Source: JAEXOD01 sp963663265
GTDB taxonomy: Bacteria > Bacteroidota > Ignavibacteria > Ignavibacteriales > Melioribacteraceae
Direction: 5' to 3'
Assembly (NCBI GenBank): GCA_963663265.2
Contig: CAXXXM010000002.1
Location: forward strand, 1 to 64,000
DNA length: 64,000 bases
The position numbers and the translations under genes were made by a program. Position 1 is the stretch's first letter, and each line of letters begins with the position of its first letter. The notes below the pieces were generated by a model that was not told the origin of the DNA, did no database searches, and worked only from the letters and a program-made list of their open reading frames with translations. This document shows positions 35,483 to 44,971 of this stretch, piece after piece.

Positions 35483-36067
35483 TTAAATTAGACTTTTTTC
35501 TTTTAACAAATTTTTTAACGCAGTAAATGCTTTCCCTCTATGACTTATTTTATTCTTTTCTTCAGTAGTAAGCTGGGCAAAAGTTTTATTAAAACCATCA
35601 GGAACAAAAATTGGATCGTAGCCAAAACCAAGTTCTCCAATTTTTTCATTAATCATTTTACCCTTTAATTCACCCGTTACCGTTAAATAATTTGTACCAT
35701 CATAATATACTGCACAACTAACAAATGAAGCTAAATGAGGCTCTGGAAAACCTGCAAGTGCATTAATCATTTTTCTGTTGTTATCATCATATGTGCAATT
35801 TTCACCAGCGTACCGAGCAGAATAAACTCCCGGTTCTCCATTAAGTTGTTCTACACAAATGCCACTATCATCGGCAATAACCGGAACATTAAACTTGTTA
35901 TAAACAGCAAAAGCTTTAATTTTGGCATTATCCTCAAATGTTTCACCATCTTCAATAATGTCTGGAAAATCCGGATAGTTACCCAAAAAATCGACTTCAT
36001 ACTCATTAAAAATGTTACTAACTTCTTTGTGTTTACCTCTGTTACCACTTGCAAAGAATATTTTCAT
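35483..36067 (-). CDS. rdgB: XTP/dITP diphosphatase (non-canonical purine NTP pyrophosphatase)
   Basis: Removes inosine and xanthosine triphosphates from the nucleotide pool. 194 aa with the HAM1 signatures FASGNRGKHKEV (5-16), ADDSGICVEQLNGEPGVYSARYAG (about 66-89), LGFGYDPIFVPDG near 147 and SHRGKAF near 177. GAG precedes the ATG. It lies 4 bases after an amidohydrolase gene, so nucleotide clean-up and purine salvage may share an operon. Confidence 0.95.
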   Translation of the reverse strand: MKIFFASGNRGKHKEVSNIFNEYEVDFLGNYPDFPDIIEDGETFEDNAKIKAFAVYNKFNVPVIADDSGICVEQLNGEPGVYSARYAGENCTYDDNNRKMINALAGFPEPHLASFVSCAVYYDGTNYLTVTGELKGKMINEKIGELGFGYDPIFVPDGFNKTFAQLTTEEKNKISHRGKAFTALKNLLKEKSLI

Positions 36068-36071
36068 TTAT

Positions 36072-37421
36072 TTACTCGTTCACTCTATTTAATAATAAAT
36101 TAAGTTCGTTTTTTGCATTAATATATATTTCATTTTTGTCGTATACTGTGGAGTCTCCATCTTTAACAACCCAATTGCCATCAATCATAACATGTTTAAC
36201 AGTATCATGGGCAGCAGAATAAACTATATTTGAGTATAAGTTATAATCGTTATCTAACAAACATTGGTCTACTTGTTCTAAGTTTAATAATACTAAATCT
36301 GCTTTTTTACCAACTTCAATAGAACCTACTTCATTTTCTAAGTGTAATGCTTTAGCACCTTCAATTGTAGCAAGTTTAAAGGTTGTTTTTGCATCCATAA
36401 CTGTACTGCCATGTATTGGTTTTTGAATTAGTGCTGCATGCCTCATTTCAACAAAAGCACTAAGATTATTATTACAAGGAGCACCATCAGCACCTAAACT
36501 AACTGAAATACCTTCTTTTAAGTAACGTGGAATATTTGCAATTCCAGAACCAAGTTTTAAATTAGATGATGGGCAATGAGAAACTCTTGTTTGACTTTTC
36601 TTTAACAAACCTATTTCTTTTTCGTTTAAATGAATGCAATGAGCTAAAACAGTTTTATCGTTTAAGGCACCAATTGAGTTAAAGAACTCAACATTTTCTG
36701 CTCCATACTTTTGTTTTACTGCTGCAATTTCATCTCTATTTTCAGATGAATGAGTGTGATATAATGAGCCATCTAATTCATTTACTAAAGCTACTGTATC
36801 TTTTAATAAATCGTAACTGCAAGAAAGGGCAAAACGAGGGGCATAAGCATATTTTACCCTATCTGTTTTTGTGTTATGATAATTTTTTGCTAATTCATTA
36901 CTATAATCAATAGATCTTTTAGTAGTTTCTTTGAATTTTGGGACTAAATCGTTTTCATCAATCATACATTTACCGGAAAAACCTCGCATACCTGATGAAA
37001 TCATTTCATCAAACACGGCTTCCATGTAATTAAGAGTACCCATATCTAATAAAGTTGTAGTTCCTTTTGTTTGAAGTTCATAAATTCCTAACTGTGCAGA
37101 TGCTTTTAAAGAATTATAATTATGTGCATTTTCAAATAAGAAGATTCTATTTTTTAACCAATCAAGTAATTCCAAATCATCAGCCAACCCTCTAAACAAA
37201 GTTTGACAAAGATGAATATGTGTTTGAACAAAACCGGGTATTAAAGTCAAATTTTCATAACTATAAACTTGGGTATTCTCATCTTTAACAATTTGGTCAA
37301 CCGGATAAATGCCGTTTATTTTGTTGTCAACAATTTCAACAGCATAGTTTCTTAAAACTTCATCGTTTTTATTAACAGTAATAATCTGTTTGGGGATAAT
37401 AATAATTTTATTTGCTTTCAT
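36072..37421 (-). CDS. amidohydrolase, S-adenosylhomocysteine/methylthioadenosine deaminase-like
   Basis: 449 aa from ATG 37421, chosen because AAGGAA precedes it; a longer frame from 37499 would run far into the preceding gene. It is a metal-dependent deaminase of the MtaD/chlorohydrolase group: metal ligands THIH near 66-69 and later His residues (THSSENRDE, HCIHLNE), then SLGADGAPCNNN with the catalytic Asp. Relatives deaminate SAH, 5'-methylthioadenosine, 5'-deoxyadenosine or guanine. 5'-deoxyadenosine would fit a radical-SAM or B12-using anaerobe, but the substrate is not determined. Confidence 0.87.
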   Translation of the reverse strand: MKANKIIIIPKQIITVNKNDEVLRNYAVEIVDNKINGIYPVDQIVKDENTQVYSYENLTLIPGFVQTHIHLCQTLFRGLADDLELLDWLKNRIFLFENAHNYNSLKASAQLGIYELQTKGTTTLLDMGTLNYMEAVFDEMISSGMRGFSGKCMIDENDLVPKFKETTKRSIDYSNELAKNYHNTKTDRVKYAYAPRFALSCSYDLLKDTVALVNELDGSLYHTHSSENRDEIAAVKQKYGAENVEFFNSIGALNDKTVLAHCIHLNEKEIGLLKKSQTRVSHCPSSNLKLGSGIANIPRYLKEGISVSLGADGAPCNNNLSAFVEMRHAALIQKPIHGSTVMDAKTTFKLATIEGAKALHLENEVGSIEVGKKADLVLLNLEQVDQCLLDNDYNLYSNIVYSAAHDTVKHVMIDGNWVVKDGDSTVYDKNEIYINAKNELNLLLNRVNE

Positions 37422-37782
37422 TCTTTTTTTCCTTCTCTTCAAATAGTTCGTCAAGTTTTTGTACAGCATAACGGAGGTGAGGAATAACAATTGAACCACC
37501 TACAACTAATGCAATATTAAAGGCTTCTTTAAACTCATCACGAGTTACATTTTCATCAACACATCTATCCAAATGATACAAAATACAATCATTGCATCTT
37601 AATACCATAGAAGCAACCAACCCCATTAACTCTTTCATTTTTACAGGGATAGCACCCTCCATATAAGCTTGAGTATCTAAAGCGAAAAATCGCTTAAATT
37701 CTAAGCCATTATCAAGAATTTTTTCATTCATATCTTTTCTATATTGGCGAAATTCATCAAGTGAATTATAGCTACTACTCAT
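37408..37782 (-). CDS. carboxymuconolactone decarboxylase/AhpD-like protein
   Basis: 124 aa, helical, with the CxxC-x3-H motif CNDCILYHLDRC near residues 57-68 that in AhpD gives disulfide reductase activity. No partner peroxiredoxin is adjacent. GAGG precedes the ATG. It follows uvrA by 20 bases and overlaps the amidohydrolase start by 14 bases, so all three are probably cotranscribed. Confidence 0.88.
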   Translation of the reverse strand: MSSSYNSLDEFRQYRKDMNEKILDNGLEFKRFFALDTQAYMEGAIPVKMKELMGLVASMVLRCNDCILYHLDRCVDENVTRDEFKEAFNIALVVGGSIVIPHLRYAVQKLDELFEEKEKKNESK

Positions 37783-37802
37783 AGTTACCTCAATTATTTT
37801 AA

Positions 37803-40649
37803 TTACTTATTATGTAATTTAAGTCTTTCAAATTCTTTTTTCAAATAAAGCCCTGTCATACTTCCTTTAATTTTCATAATTTCTTCCGGAGTACCCATAC
37901 CTATAATTTGCCCCCCTTTTTCGCCCCCAATAGGACCTAAATCAATTATATAATCTGCAATTTTTATAACATCTAAATTATGTTCAACAACAATAACCGT
38001 ATTCCCTTTTTCAACAAGTTTATTGAGAACCCCCATCAAAATATTAACATCTTCAAAATGTAAACCGGTAGTCGGTTCATCTAATATATATACTGTTTTA
38101 CCGGTACTTATTTTACTTAGTTCAGTAGCTAATTTTACGCGTTGGGCTTCACCACCCGATAAAGTGGTTGCCTGTTGACCTAAACGAATATAGCCTAAAC
38201 CAACTTCATTTATAGCCTTTATTTTCCGGTTAATTCTTGGTAAATCCTCAAAAAAAGTTAAAGCTTCTTCAACAGTCATTTCAAGTACTTCAGAAATATT
38301 TTTACCTTTATATAAAACTTCCAAGGTTTCGTTATTATACCTTTTACCACCGCATGTTTCACACTTTACATAAACATTAGGTAAAAAGTTCATTTCAATT
38401 TTCATTAAACCATCCCCTTGGCATTCTTCGCATCTGCCACCGGAAACATTAAAACTAAATCGACCTGGACCATAACCCCTTACTTTTGATTCAGGTAGTT
38501 GAGCATATAAGTCTCTAATAAATGTAAAAAGTCCGGTATAAGTAGCAGGATTAGAACGAGGAGTTCTACCTATTGGCGACTGGTCAATTTCTATAATTTT
38601 ATCAATAAATTCAAGTCCTTCTATTTTATCATAAGAAAGTGGAACATCTTTCGTTTTATAAACATGTTTCATTAAAATTTTAACTAAGGTTTCATTTATT
38701 AAAGTAGATTTACCTGAACCACTTAACCCGGTAACGCAAATAAACGAACCTAATGGAAACTGAACATCAATATTTTTTAAATTATTTCCTTTTGCCCCAA
38801 AAATTTTAATAAAGCTGCCGTTCCCCTTTCTTCGTTTCTTTGGAGTTTCAACAACAAGTTCATCTCGTAAATATTTAAATGTTAAACTGTCAAGTTCATC
38901 TTTTTCATTAATCAACTTTTCAGTTAAACCAACATTCATAACTTTACCACCATGTTCCCCCGCACGAGGACCTAAATCAACAATAAAATCAGAACTTTCT
39001 ATTGTTTCTCTATCATGTTCAACAACTAAAATGGTATTACCTAAATCGCGTAATTTTTTTAACGAGTTGATAAGCTTTTCATTATCACTTTGATGCAACC
39101 CAATACTTGGTTCATCTAAAACGTACAACACTCCTGCTAATTGTGTCCCAATTTGTGTTGCCAATCTAATACGCTGCGATTCTCCACCTGATAAAGTTTT
39201 TGCACTTCTATCTAACGATAAATAATCTAACCCAACATTTAATAAGAATCCTAATCGTTCCTGAATCTCTTTTAATATTGGACGAGCAATAAGCATATCT
39301 CTGTCACTAAATGTTAAATCATTAAAAAAGTCAGTTAACTTAAGTATTGAAAAATTACTTAATTCACTAATATTGTATCCATTTATTTTAACTGCAAGAG
39401 ATTCTTTTTTTAATCGCTGACCATTACATGCTGAACATTTCATTGTACGCATAAATGATTCTGCCCAATCGCGTATCTTTTCCGATGTAGTATTATTATA
39501 ATAATCCCAAACATAAGGAATTACTCCTCTATATCTAAGATTTAGCGAAGTTGTTGCTCCCGAAGCGAAAGAGTACTTAAATTTTGTTGACTTTTTACTT
39601 CCCAAAAGTATTAAATCCAAGTGTTCTTTTTGAATATCTTTTAACGGTGTTTTTAGGTCAAAACCTAATTGTTTTCCTATTATACTCAATTGCTCAAAGA
39701 AGTAGATTTCTCGCTTTTTACCATAAGGGGCAATTCCACCTTCTTCTATATTTAATTCATAATCAGGAATAATTAAATCAACATCAACTTCTTTTTTTTC
39801 ACCTAAACCGTCACACTCAGTACAAGCACCATAAGAAGTGTTAAACGAAAAAGAATTTGGAGCCAACTCTTGAAAACCGATTTCACAATGGGCACAGGCA
39901 AATTTTCTACTGTAAACCGTATCTTCATCTTCATAATTTACAAAAAGATATCCTTCACCATAATTTAGAGCTACTTCAACAGATTCACGTAAACGTTGAA
40001 TTGAACTTTCTTTTACATTTATTCTATCAATAACTATTTCAATATCATGTTTTTGGTAACGGCTTAATTTCATGTCTTCTATAATTTCAACAATTTTGCC
40101 ATCTGTTCTAACACGAGTAAAGCCATCATCTAAAATTTGTGCAAAAAGCTCTTGATAGTGCCCTTTCCTTCCTTTAACAATTGGGGCTAAAATATTAACC
40201 TTTTTGTTATCAAATTTATTTAGAATCGATTCTATTATTTGATCCATGCTTTGTTTTTGAACCGGTCTACCGCATTCTGGGCAGTGAACTATTCCAACAC
40301 GTGCATAAAGTAGACGCATAAAATCGTATATTTCCGTAACCGTACCTACCGTTGAACGCGGATTTCCTGAAGTTGATTTTTGTTCAATAGAAATGGCTGG
40401 ACTTAATCCTTCTATTAAATCGACCTCCGGTTTTTCCATCTGATTTAAAAATTGGCGAGCATAAGCTGATAGAGATTCAATATATCTTCTTTGTCCTTCT
40501 GCATATATTGTATCAAATGCTAAAGAAGATTTCCCGGAACCCGATAATCCTGTAATAACTGTTAATGAATCCCTTGGAATGTCTAAATCTATATTTTTGA
40601 GATTATGTTCTCTTGCACCACGAATTACTATTTTATCTTCAAAATTCAT
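37803..40649 (-). CDS. uvrA: excinuclease ABC subunit A
   Basis: DNA damage-recognition ATPase of nucleotide excision repair, 948 aa from ATG 40649 (a TTG at 40661 is less likely). It has two ABC modules: Walker A TGLSGSGKSSLAF near 32 and TGLSGSGKSTL near 650, signature LSGGESQRIRLA and LSGGEAQRVKLA, and the zinc motifs CPECGRP, CAHC/CTEC and CETCGG. The length is normal. It is first of a run through AhpD-like, amidohydrolase, rdgB and the CotH gene. A heptamer tract lies about 80 bases upstream. Confidence 0.97.
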   Translation of the reverse strand: MNFEDKIVIRGAREHNLKNIDLDIPRDSLTVITGLSGSGKSSLAFDTIYAEGQRRYIESLSAYARQFLNQMEKPEVDLIEGLSPAISIEQKSTSGNPRSTVGTVTEIYDFMRLLYARVGIVHCPECGRPVQKQSMDQIIESILNKFDNKKVNILAPIVKGRKGHYQELFAQILDDGFTRVRTDGKIVEIIEDMKLSRYQKHDIEIVIDRINVKESSIQRLRESVEVALNYGEGYLFVNYEDEDTVYSRKFACAHCEIGFQELAPNSFSFNTSYGACTECDGLGEKKEVDVDLIIPDYELNIEEGGIAPYGKKREIYFFEQLSIIGKQLGFDLKTPLKDIQKEHLDLILLGSKKSTKFKYSFASGATTSLNLRYRGVIPYVWDYYNNTTSEKIRDWAESFMRTMKCSACNGQRLKKESLAVKINGYNISELSNFSILKLTDFFNDLTFSDRDMLIARPILKEIQERLGFLLNVGLDYLSLDRSAKTLSGGESQRIRLATQIGTQLAGVLYVLDEPSIGLHQSDNEKLINSLKKLRDLGNTILVVEHDRETIESSDFIVDLGPRAGEHGGKVMNVGLTEKLINEKDELDSLTFKYLRDELVVETPKKRRKGNGSFIKIFGAKGNNLKNIDVQFPLGSFICVTGLSGSGKSTLINETLVKILMKHVYKTKDVPLSYDKIEGLEFIDKIIEIDQSPIGRTPRSNPATYTGLFTFIRDLYAQLPESKVRGYGPGRFSFNVSGGRCEECQGDGLMKIEMNFLPNVYVKCETCGGKRYNNETLEVLYKGKNISEVLEMTVEEALTFFEDLPRINRKIKAINEVGLGYIRLGQQATTLSGGEAQRVKLATELSKISTGKTVYILDEPTTGLHFEDVNILMGVLNKLVEKGNTVIVVEHNLDVIKIADYIIDLGPIGGEKGGQIIGMGTPEEIMKIKGSMTGLYLKKEFERLKLHNK

Positions 40650-41033
40650 AATACTATTCAAAAAGTTTAAACTTTAATTATACTATTAGAATGGTTTAAA
40701 ATCAAATAAATTTTTAAATTAATATTTTTGACTTCAGACTTCAGACTTCAGACTTGAGAATTGAGAATTGAGACTTGTAACTTGTGACTTGGTCGTTGCA
40801 AAACACGGGAATTCCAAACATGGGGTGTCATCGGTCGTACCGTGACGCAATAATATAAATTGTATAGCCCTGGTAAAGGTTGACTTTTTTTGTTTTCTGA
40901 GTCAACGTATTTCAGGACTATAATAAGATAAAAAACTTAACATTTAGTTACTAAAAATATCATTTCTTTTGTAATAAACTTTCTGTATTTTTGTTAGTTA
41001 AATTATTATTAAACTTTGAGATTTATTTAAGAA
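40650..41033. other. gene-free spacer with heptamer tract and large inverted repeats
   Basis: Divergent spacer between uvrA and the acyltransferase gene; no gene seen. It holds a nine-unit heptamer tract (40730-40792), the palindrome GGAATTCC (40808-40815), a hairpin GTCA-t-CGGT-cgt-ACCG-TGAC (40827-40846) and a two-tier inverted repeat (40863-40922). The last is about 110 bases before the plus-strand start, so a 5'-leader role is possible. Confidence 0.6.
40730..40792 (+). repeat. heptamer tract, 9 units
   Basis: Nine 7-base units in perfect phase: GACTTCA three times, GACTTGA, GAATTGA twice, GACTTGT, AACTTGT, GACTTGG. The same period and related units occur at 26327 and 50131. Drift between units with kept phase suggests replication slippage followed by mutation. 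Confidence 0.85.
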
Positions 41034-42119
41034 GTGGAACAAAAAAAAGAAAGAATCGTTTTTATTGACTTAATGCGTGCATTAGCAGTATTATTGATGG
41101 TACAGGGGCATACCATTCACACTTTACTCGGAAACGAGTATAGAACTCTTGATTCTGTATTCTTCTATACTTGGCATACAATACGTGGGTTTACAGCTCC
41201 AATATTTATGTTTACTTCAGGTTTAGCCTTTACATATTTATTGCGTTCAAAAAATATAAGCTTTAAGGATAATCCAAGAATTCTAAAAGGATTAAAAAGA
41301 GTTGCGATGTTGCTTGGAATTGGATATTTATTAAGATTTCCAACTTATAATATATTTGATTTTTCTACTGTAACTGATAAACAATGGCTGACTTTTTATA
41401 CAGTTGATGCTTTACATCTTATTGGTGTAGGATTGTTAATTGTGATTATTCTATCTGTACTTGGCGAAAAACTTAAACTTGCCGATAATATTACATATAC
41501 ATTTGGTGCATTATTTTTCTTTTTATTAGCACCTACATTTTTGAATAATGAGATGTTTGATAAATTACCGGGCTTTTTTGCATCATATTTTCAAGATAAA
41601 AACGGCTCGCTATTCCCACTCTTTCCATGGGCTGGATATGTTGTTTCAGGTGCAATTTTAGGAAGTTTTTTAGCTAATAACAAAGAATTTTGCAAAACCA
41701 AAGTATTTAGCTACAATTTAGTATTTATAGGTTCACTTTTTGTGTCTCTTTCGGCAATAATTGCTCAATTAAGTATGAACGGAGCAATTAAATATGCTCC
41801 TTGGGTTGAAATTATTAAACTTGTAACTTTACGCGTTGGAGTAGTAATTGCCTTATATGGGTTTGCCTCAATAATTGAGAAGAAAATTACTTACGTACCA
41901 AAAATTGTTCAATTGCTGGGCGGTAATACTTTATTAATTTATGTTGCACATTTAGTTATTCTTTACGGTTGTGCATGGTTCCCTGGGTTATATTCAATTG
42001 CAGGTGAAAGACTAAGTGCATTAGCTTCTGTTAGTGCTGCTCTCGGAATGATAACGTTGATGGTTTTATTAGTTATTCTAAATTACAGATACAAACTAAG
42101 TAAAAAACGTGTTGTTTAA
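41034..42119 (+). CDS. membrane acyltransferase-like protein (HGSNAT/DUF1624 family)
   Basis: 361 aa with about 10 transmembrane helices. The start RIVFIDLMRALAVLLMVQGHTIH, with its buried Arg and His, and the motif FTAPIFMFTSGLAFTYLL match the heparan-alpha-glucosaminide acetyltransferase/acyltransferase-3-like superfamily, which passes acyl groups across the membrane. The start is GTG 41034 with no strong ribosome site. It lies 8 bases before ruvB. It may decorate surface glycans, which would suit the Kdo/LPS genes downstream. Confidence 0.75.
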   Translation: MEQKKERIVFIDLMRALAVLLMVQGHTIHTLLGNEYRTLDSVFFYTWHTIRGFTAPIFMFTSGLAFTYLLRSKNISFKDNPRILKGLKRVAMLLGIGYLLRFPTYNIFDFSTVTDKQWLTFYTVDALHLIGVGLLIVIILSVLGEKLKLADNITYTFGALFFFLLAPTFLNNEMFDKLPGFFASYFQDKNGSLFPLFPWAGYVVSGAILGSFLANNKEFCKTKVFSYNLVFIGSLFVSLSAIIAQLSMNGAIKYAPWVEIIKLVTLRVGVVIALYGFASIIEKKITYVPKIVQLLGGNTLLIYVAHLVILYGCAWFPGLYSIAGERLSALASVSAALGMITLMVLLVILNYRYKLSKKRVV

Positions 42120-42127
42120 TATAGATT

Positions 42128-43153
42128 ATGCGTAAATCAGAAAATACTAATCCTATCCAAAAAGAAGAAGAAGTAAAGCTTGATAATGTTTTGCGTCCAC
42201 ATAGTTTTGATGATTTTATGGGGCAAAAAAAGATTATTGAAAACTTTAAAGTCTTTATAGGTGCTGCTAAAAAAAGAGGTGAAGGATTAGACCATGTTTT
42301 ACTAACAGGACCTCCCGGACTTGGTAAAACCACTTTAGCAAATATTATTGCTTCTGAAATGGAAACAAGTATTAAAATAACATCAGGTCCTGTTTTGGAA
42401 AAACCAGGTGACTTAGCCGGTATTCTTACTAACATGGAAGAGAATTCTGTTTTATTTATTGATGAAATACACCGTCTTACTCCCCTTGTGGAAGAATACT
42501 TATATTCCGCAATGGAGGATTTCAAAATTGATATTTTAATTGATTCAGGACCTAACGCACGTTCTGTTCAAATAAAATTGCCTCATTTTACTCTAACAGG
42601 AGCCACAACCAGAGCCGGCTTATTAACCGCTCCATTGAGAGACAGATTTGGAATAAAAGTAAGGTTAGATTATTATACCGATGAAATTTTGCAAAAAATT
42701 GTAAAACGTTCAGCCGGTATATTAGATATTCCTATTTATGAAGATGCTGCACTTGAAATTGCAAAACGTTCACGAGGAACTCCAAGAATTGCTAATAGAT
42801 TACTAAAAAGAACACGCGACTTTGCCGATTATGAAGATAAAGAAGGAATTGATTTAGTTATTGCTAAAAAAGCTCTATCTGCATTAGATGTTGATGATTT
42901 TGGTTTGGATGAAATGGATAAAGATATTATTTTAACCATTATTGAAAAGTTTAATGGTGGACCAGTTGGATTAAATAATCTTTCTGTCTCAGTAAATGAA
43001 GATCCTGGAACCATTGAAGAAGTATACGAACCTTTTTTAATTCAACAAGGGTTTATTCAGCGTACCCCTCGCGGGCGTGAAGCAACAGATTTGGCTTACA
43101 CTCATTTTGGCAAATCTCGCAAGAGTAAAAATTTACAAGATTCTCTTTTTTAA
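42128..43153 (+). CDS. ruvB: Holliday junction branch migration ATPase RuvB
   Basis: AAA+ motor that drives branch migration with RuvA, 341 aa. Walker A GPPGLGKTTLA (61-71), Walker B FIDEIHRL near 114, sensor motif LTGATTRAGLL near 158, arginine finger region PLRDRFG near 171, and a C-terminal winged helix (FLIQQGFIQRTPRGR). No ruvA or ruvC is adjacent. Confidence 0.97.
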   Translation: MRKSENTNPIQKEEEVKLDNVLRPHSFDDFMGQKKIIENFKVFIGAAKKRGEGLDHVLLTGPPGLGKTTLANIIASEMETSIKITSGPVLEKPGDLAGILTNMEENSVLFIDEIHRLTPLVEEYLYSAMEDFKIDILIDSGPNARSVQIKLPHFTLTGATTRAGLLTAPLRDRFGIKVRLDYYTDEILQKIVKRSAGILDIPIYEDAALEIAKRSRGTPRIANRLLKRTRDFADYEDKEGIDLVIAKKALSALDVDDFGLDEMDKDIILTIIEKFNGGPVGLNNLSVSVNEDPGTIEEVYEPFLIQQGFIQRTPRGREATDLAYTHFGKSRKSKNLQDSLF

Positions 43154-43168
43154 CATTACGGAGTTAAT

Positions 43169-43984
43169 TTGGTTAAATTAAATAATATTGTTTTTGGCAA
43201 CAATAGTCATTTTGTATTAATGGCGGGACCATGTGTTGTTGAAAACAGAGATGTTACTCTTTATACAGCCGAAAAAATAAAAGAAATAACTACTGAACTT
43301 AACATCCCTTTTATTTTCAAATCAAGTTATAAAAAAGCTAACAGAACCAATGCAAATAGTTTTGTTGGTCTTGGCGATGAAGAAGCTTTAAGTATTTTAC
43401 AAGAAATTAAAGATAAATTAGATTTACCAATAGTTACTGATATCCATTCTCCTGAAGAAGCTTCAAAAGCAGCTCAAGTTGCAGATGTATTACAAATTCC
43501 TGCTTTTTTATGCAGACAAACAGACTTGCTACAAGCAGCAGGTAAAACAGGAAAAATTATTAATATAAAAAAAGGGCAATTTCTTGCTCCAGAAGACATG
43601 AAGCATGCCGCTGAAAAAGTAGACCTTACAGGTAATTCAAATATATTGTTAACTGAAAGAGGTTCATCATTTGGTTACCATAATTTGGTAGTTGATATGA
43701 GATCGTTAGTTATAATGCGAAATTTAGGTTATCCGGTTGTTATGGATGCTACTCATTCAGTTCAAATGCCAAGTTCCGGAGATGTAACAGGTGGAAACCC
43801 TATGTTTATCCCCTATTTAGCTAAAGCTGCTGCTGCTGTTGGAATTGATGGTCTATTTTTAGAAGTACATCCAAATCCAGAAAAAGCATTAAGTGATGCA
43901 GCAAGTCAATTAAAATTAGATTTACTTAGAGACTTGCTTATAGAAGTAAAAAAAATTGATTCTGTTGTAAAAAACATAAATTAG
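43169..43984 (+). CDS. kdsA: 3-deoxy-8-phosphooctulonate synthase
   Basis: Joins phosphoenolpyruvate and arabinose 5-phosphate to give Kdo 8-phosphate, the precursor of the LPS core sugar Kdo. 271 aa. Family segments include LMAGPCVVENRD (17-28), FKSSYKKANRTN (about 49-60), DIHSPEEA near 90, LTERGSSFGYHNLVVDMRSL near 165 and DATHSVQMPS near 193. The start is TTG 43169 with CGGAG ahead. The next gene makes its substrate. Confidence 0.96.
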   Translation: MVKLNNIVFGNNSHFVLMAGPCVVENRDVTLYTAEKIKEITTELNIPFIFKSSYKKANRTNANSFVGLGDEEALSILQEIKDKLDLPIVTDIHSPEEASKAAQVADVLQIPAFLCRQTDLLQAAGKTGKIINIKKGQFLAPEDMKHAAEKVDLTGNSNILLTERGSSFGYHNLVVDMRSLVIMRNLGYPVVMDATHSVQMPSSGDVTGGNPMFIPYLAKAAAAVGIDGLFLEVHPNPEKALSDAASQLKLDLLRDLLIEVKKIDSVVKNIN

Positions 43985-43987
43985 AAA

Positions 43988-44971
43988 ATGAGCAAATTAA
44001 ACGAAAATGAAATAATTGAACAAGGAAGAAAAGTTGTTCAAATTGAAGGTGAATCAATTATTGAATTGATCGATAGAATTGATAACTCTTTTTATGAAGC
44101 TGTTAAATTAATATTTAATTCAAAAGGTAGAGTTGTTTTTACCGGAATGGGCAAATCAGGTTTAATTGCCCGTAAAATAGTAGCAACACTCAATTCAACC
44201 GGAACAGCTTCTATTTTTATGCACCCTACTGATGCCACTCATGGCGATTTAGGTATGGTTAGAAAAGAAGATATTGTGATTTTGATTTCTAAAAGCGGCT
44301 ATACTGAAGAGTTGTACAAATTAGTTCCAATGTTTAAAAGAATTAATGTACCTCTAATTGCAATGACAGGCAATAAAAATTCAAAAATAGCACTCCTCTG
44401 CGATATAGTTTTAGACTGCGGTGTTAAAGAAGAAGCCTGTCCATACGATTTAGCTCCAACTGCTTCAACTACGGCAGCATTAGTTATTGGAGACGCTTTA
44501 GCAATTGTTCTTTTAGAAATGCGTGGATTTACTGCTGAAGATTTTGCACTTTTACATCCCGCCGGTTCTTTAGGAAAACGTCTTTCATTAAAAATTTCCG
44601 AAATAATGTATAAAGACGATGATGTCCCCATTGTACATGAAGATACTTCAATTAAAGATACAATTATTGTAATAACCTCTAAACGACTTGGTACTACTGC
44701 TGTTGTAGATAACAATGGCAATTTAACCGGTATTATTACTGATGGTGATTTACGTAGATTACTTGAAAAAACATTAGAAATAAAAGAATTAACTGCAAAA
44801 GACTTAATGTCTAAAAATCCAAAAACTATCAGCCAAGAATTTTTGGCATCATTTGCATTACAACAAATGGAAAAATTTAGTATTACATCACTTATTGTTA
44901 CAAGTAATAAAAAACCAGTTGGAATTGTTCACTTACACGATTTGGTTAAACTTGGATTACAGACCCGATGA
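43988..44971 (+). CDS. kdsD: D-arabinose 5-phosphate isomerase (SIS plus two CBS domains)
   Basis: Converts ribulose 5-phosphate to arabinose 5-phosphate for KdsA. 327 aa: SIS domain (about 35-180; FTGMGKSGLIARKI, HPTDATHGDLGMV, ISKSGYTEEL), then two CBS domains (about 208-325). It lies 3 bases after kdsA and overlaps lptC by ATGA. The KdsD/KpsF/GutQ branch fits the context. Confidence 0.95.
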   Translation: MSKLNENEIIEQGRKVVQIEGESIIELIDRIDNSFYEAVKLIFNSKGRVVFTGMGKSGLIARKIVATLNSTGTASIFMHPTDATHGDLGMVRKEDIVILISKSGYTEELYKLVPMFKRINVPLIAMTGNKNSKIALLCDIVLDCGVKEEACPYDLAPTASTTAALVIGDALAIVLLEMRGFTAEDFALLHPAGSLGKRLSLKISEIMYKDDDVPIVHEDTSIKDTIIVITSKRLGTTAVVDNNGNLTGIITDGDLRRLLEKTLEIKELTAKDLMSKNPKTISQEFLASFALQQMEKFSITSLIVTSNKKPVGIVHLHDLVKLGLQTR

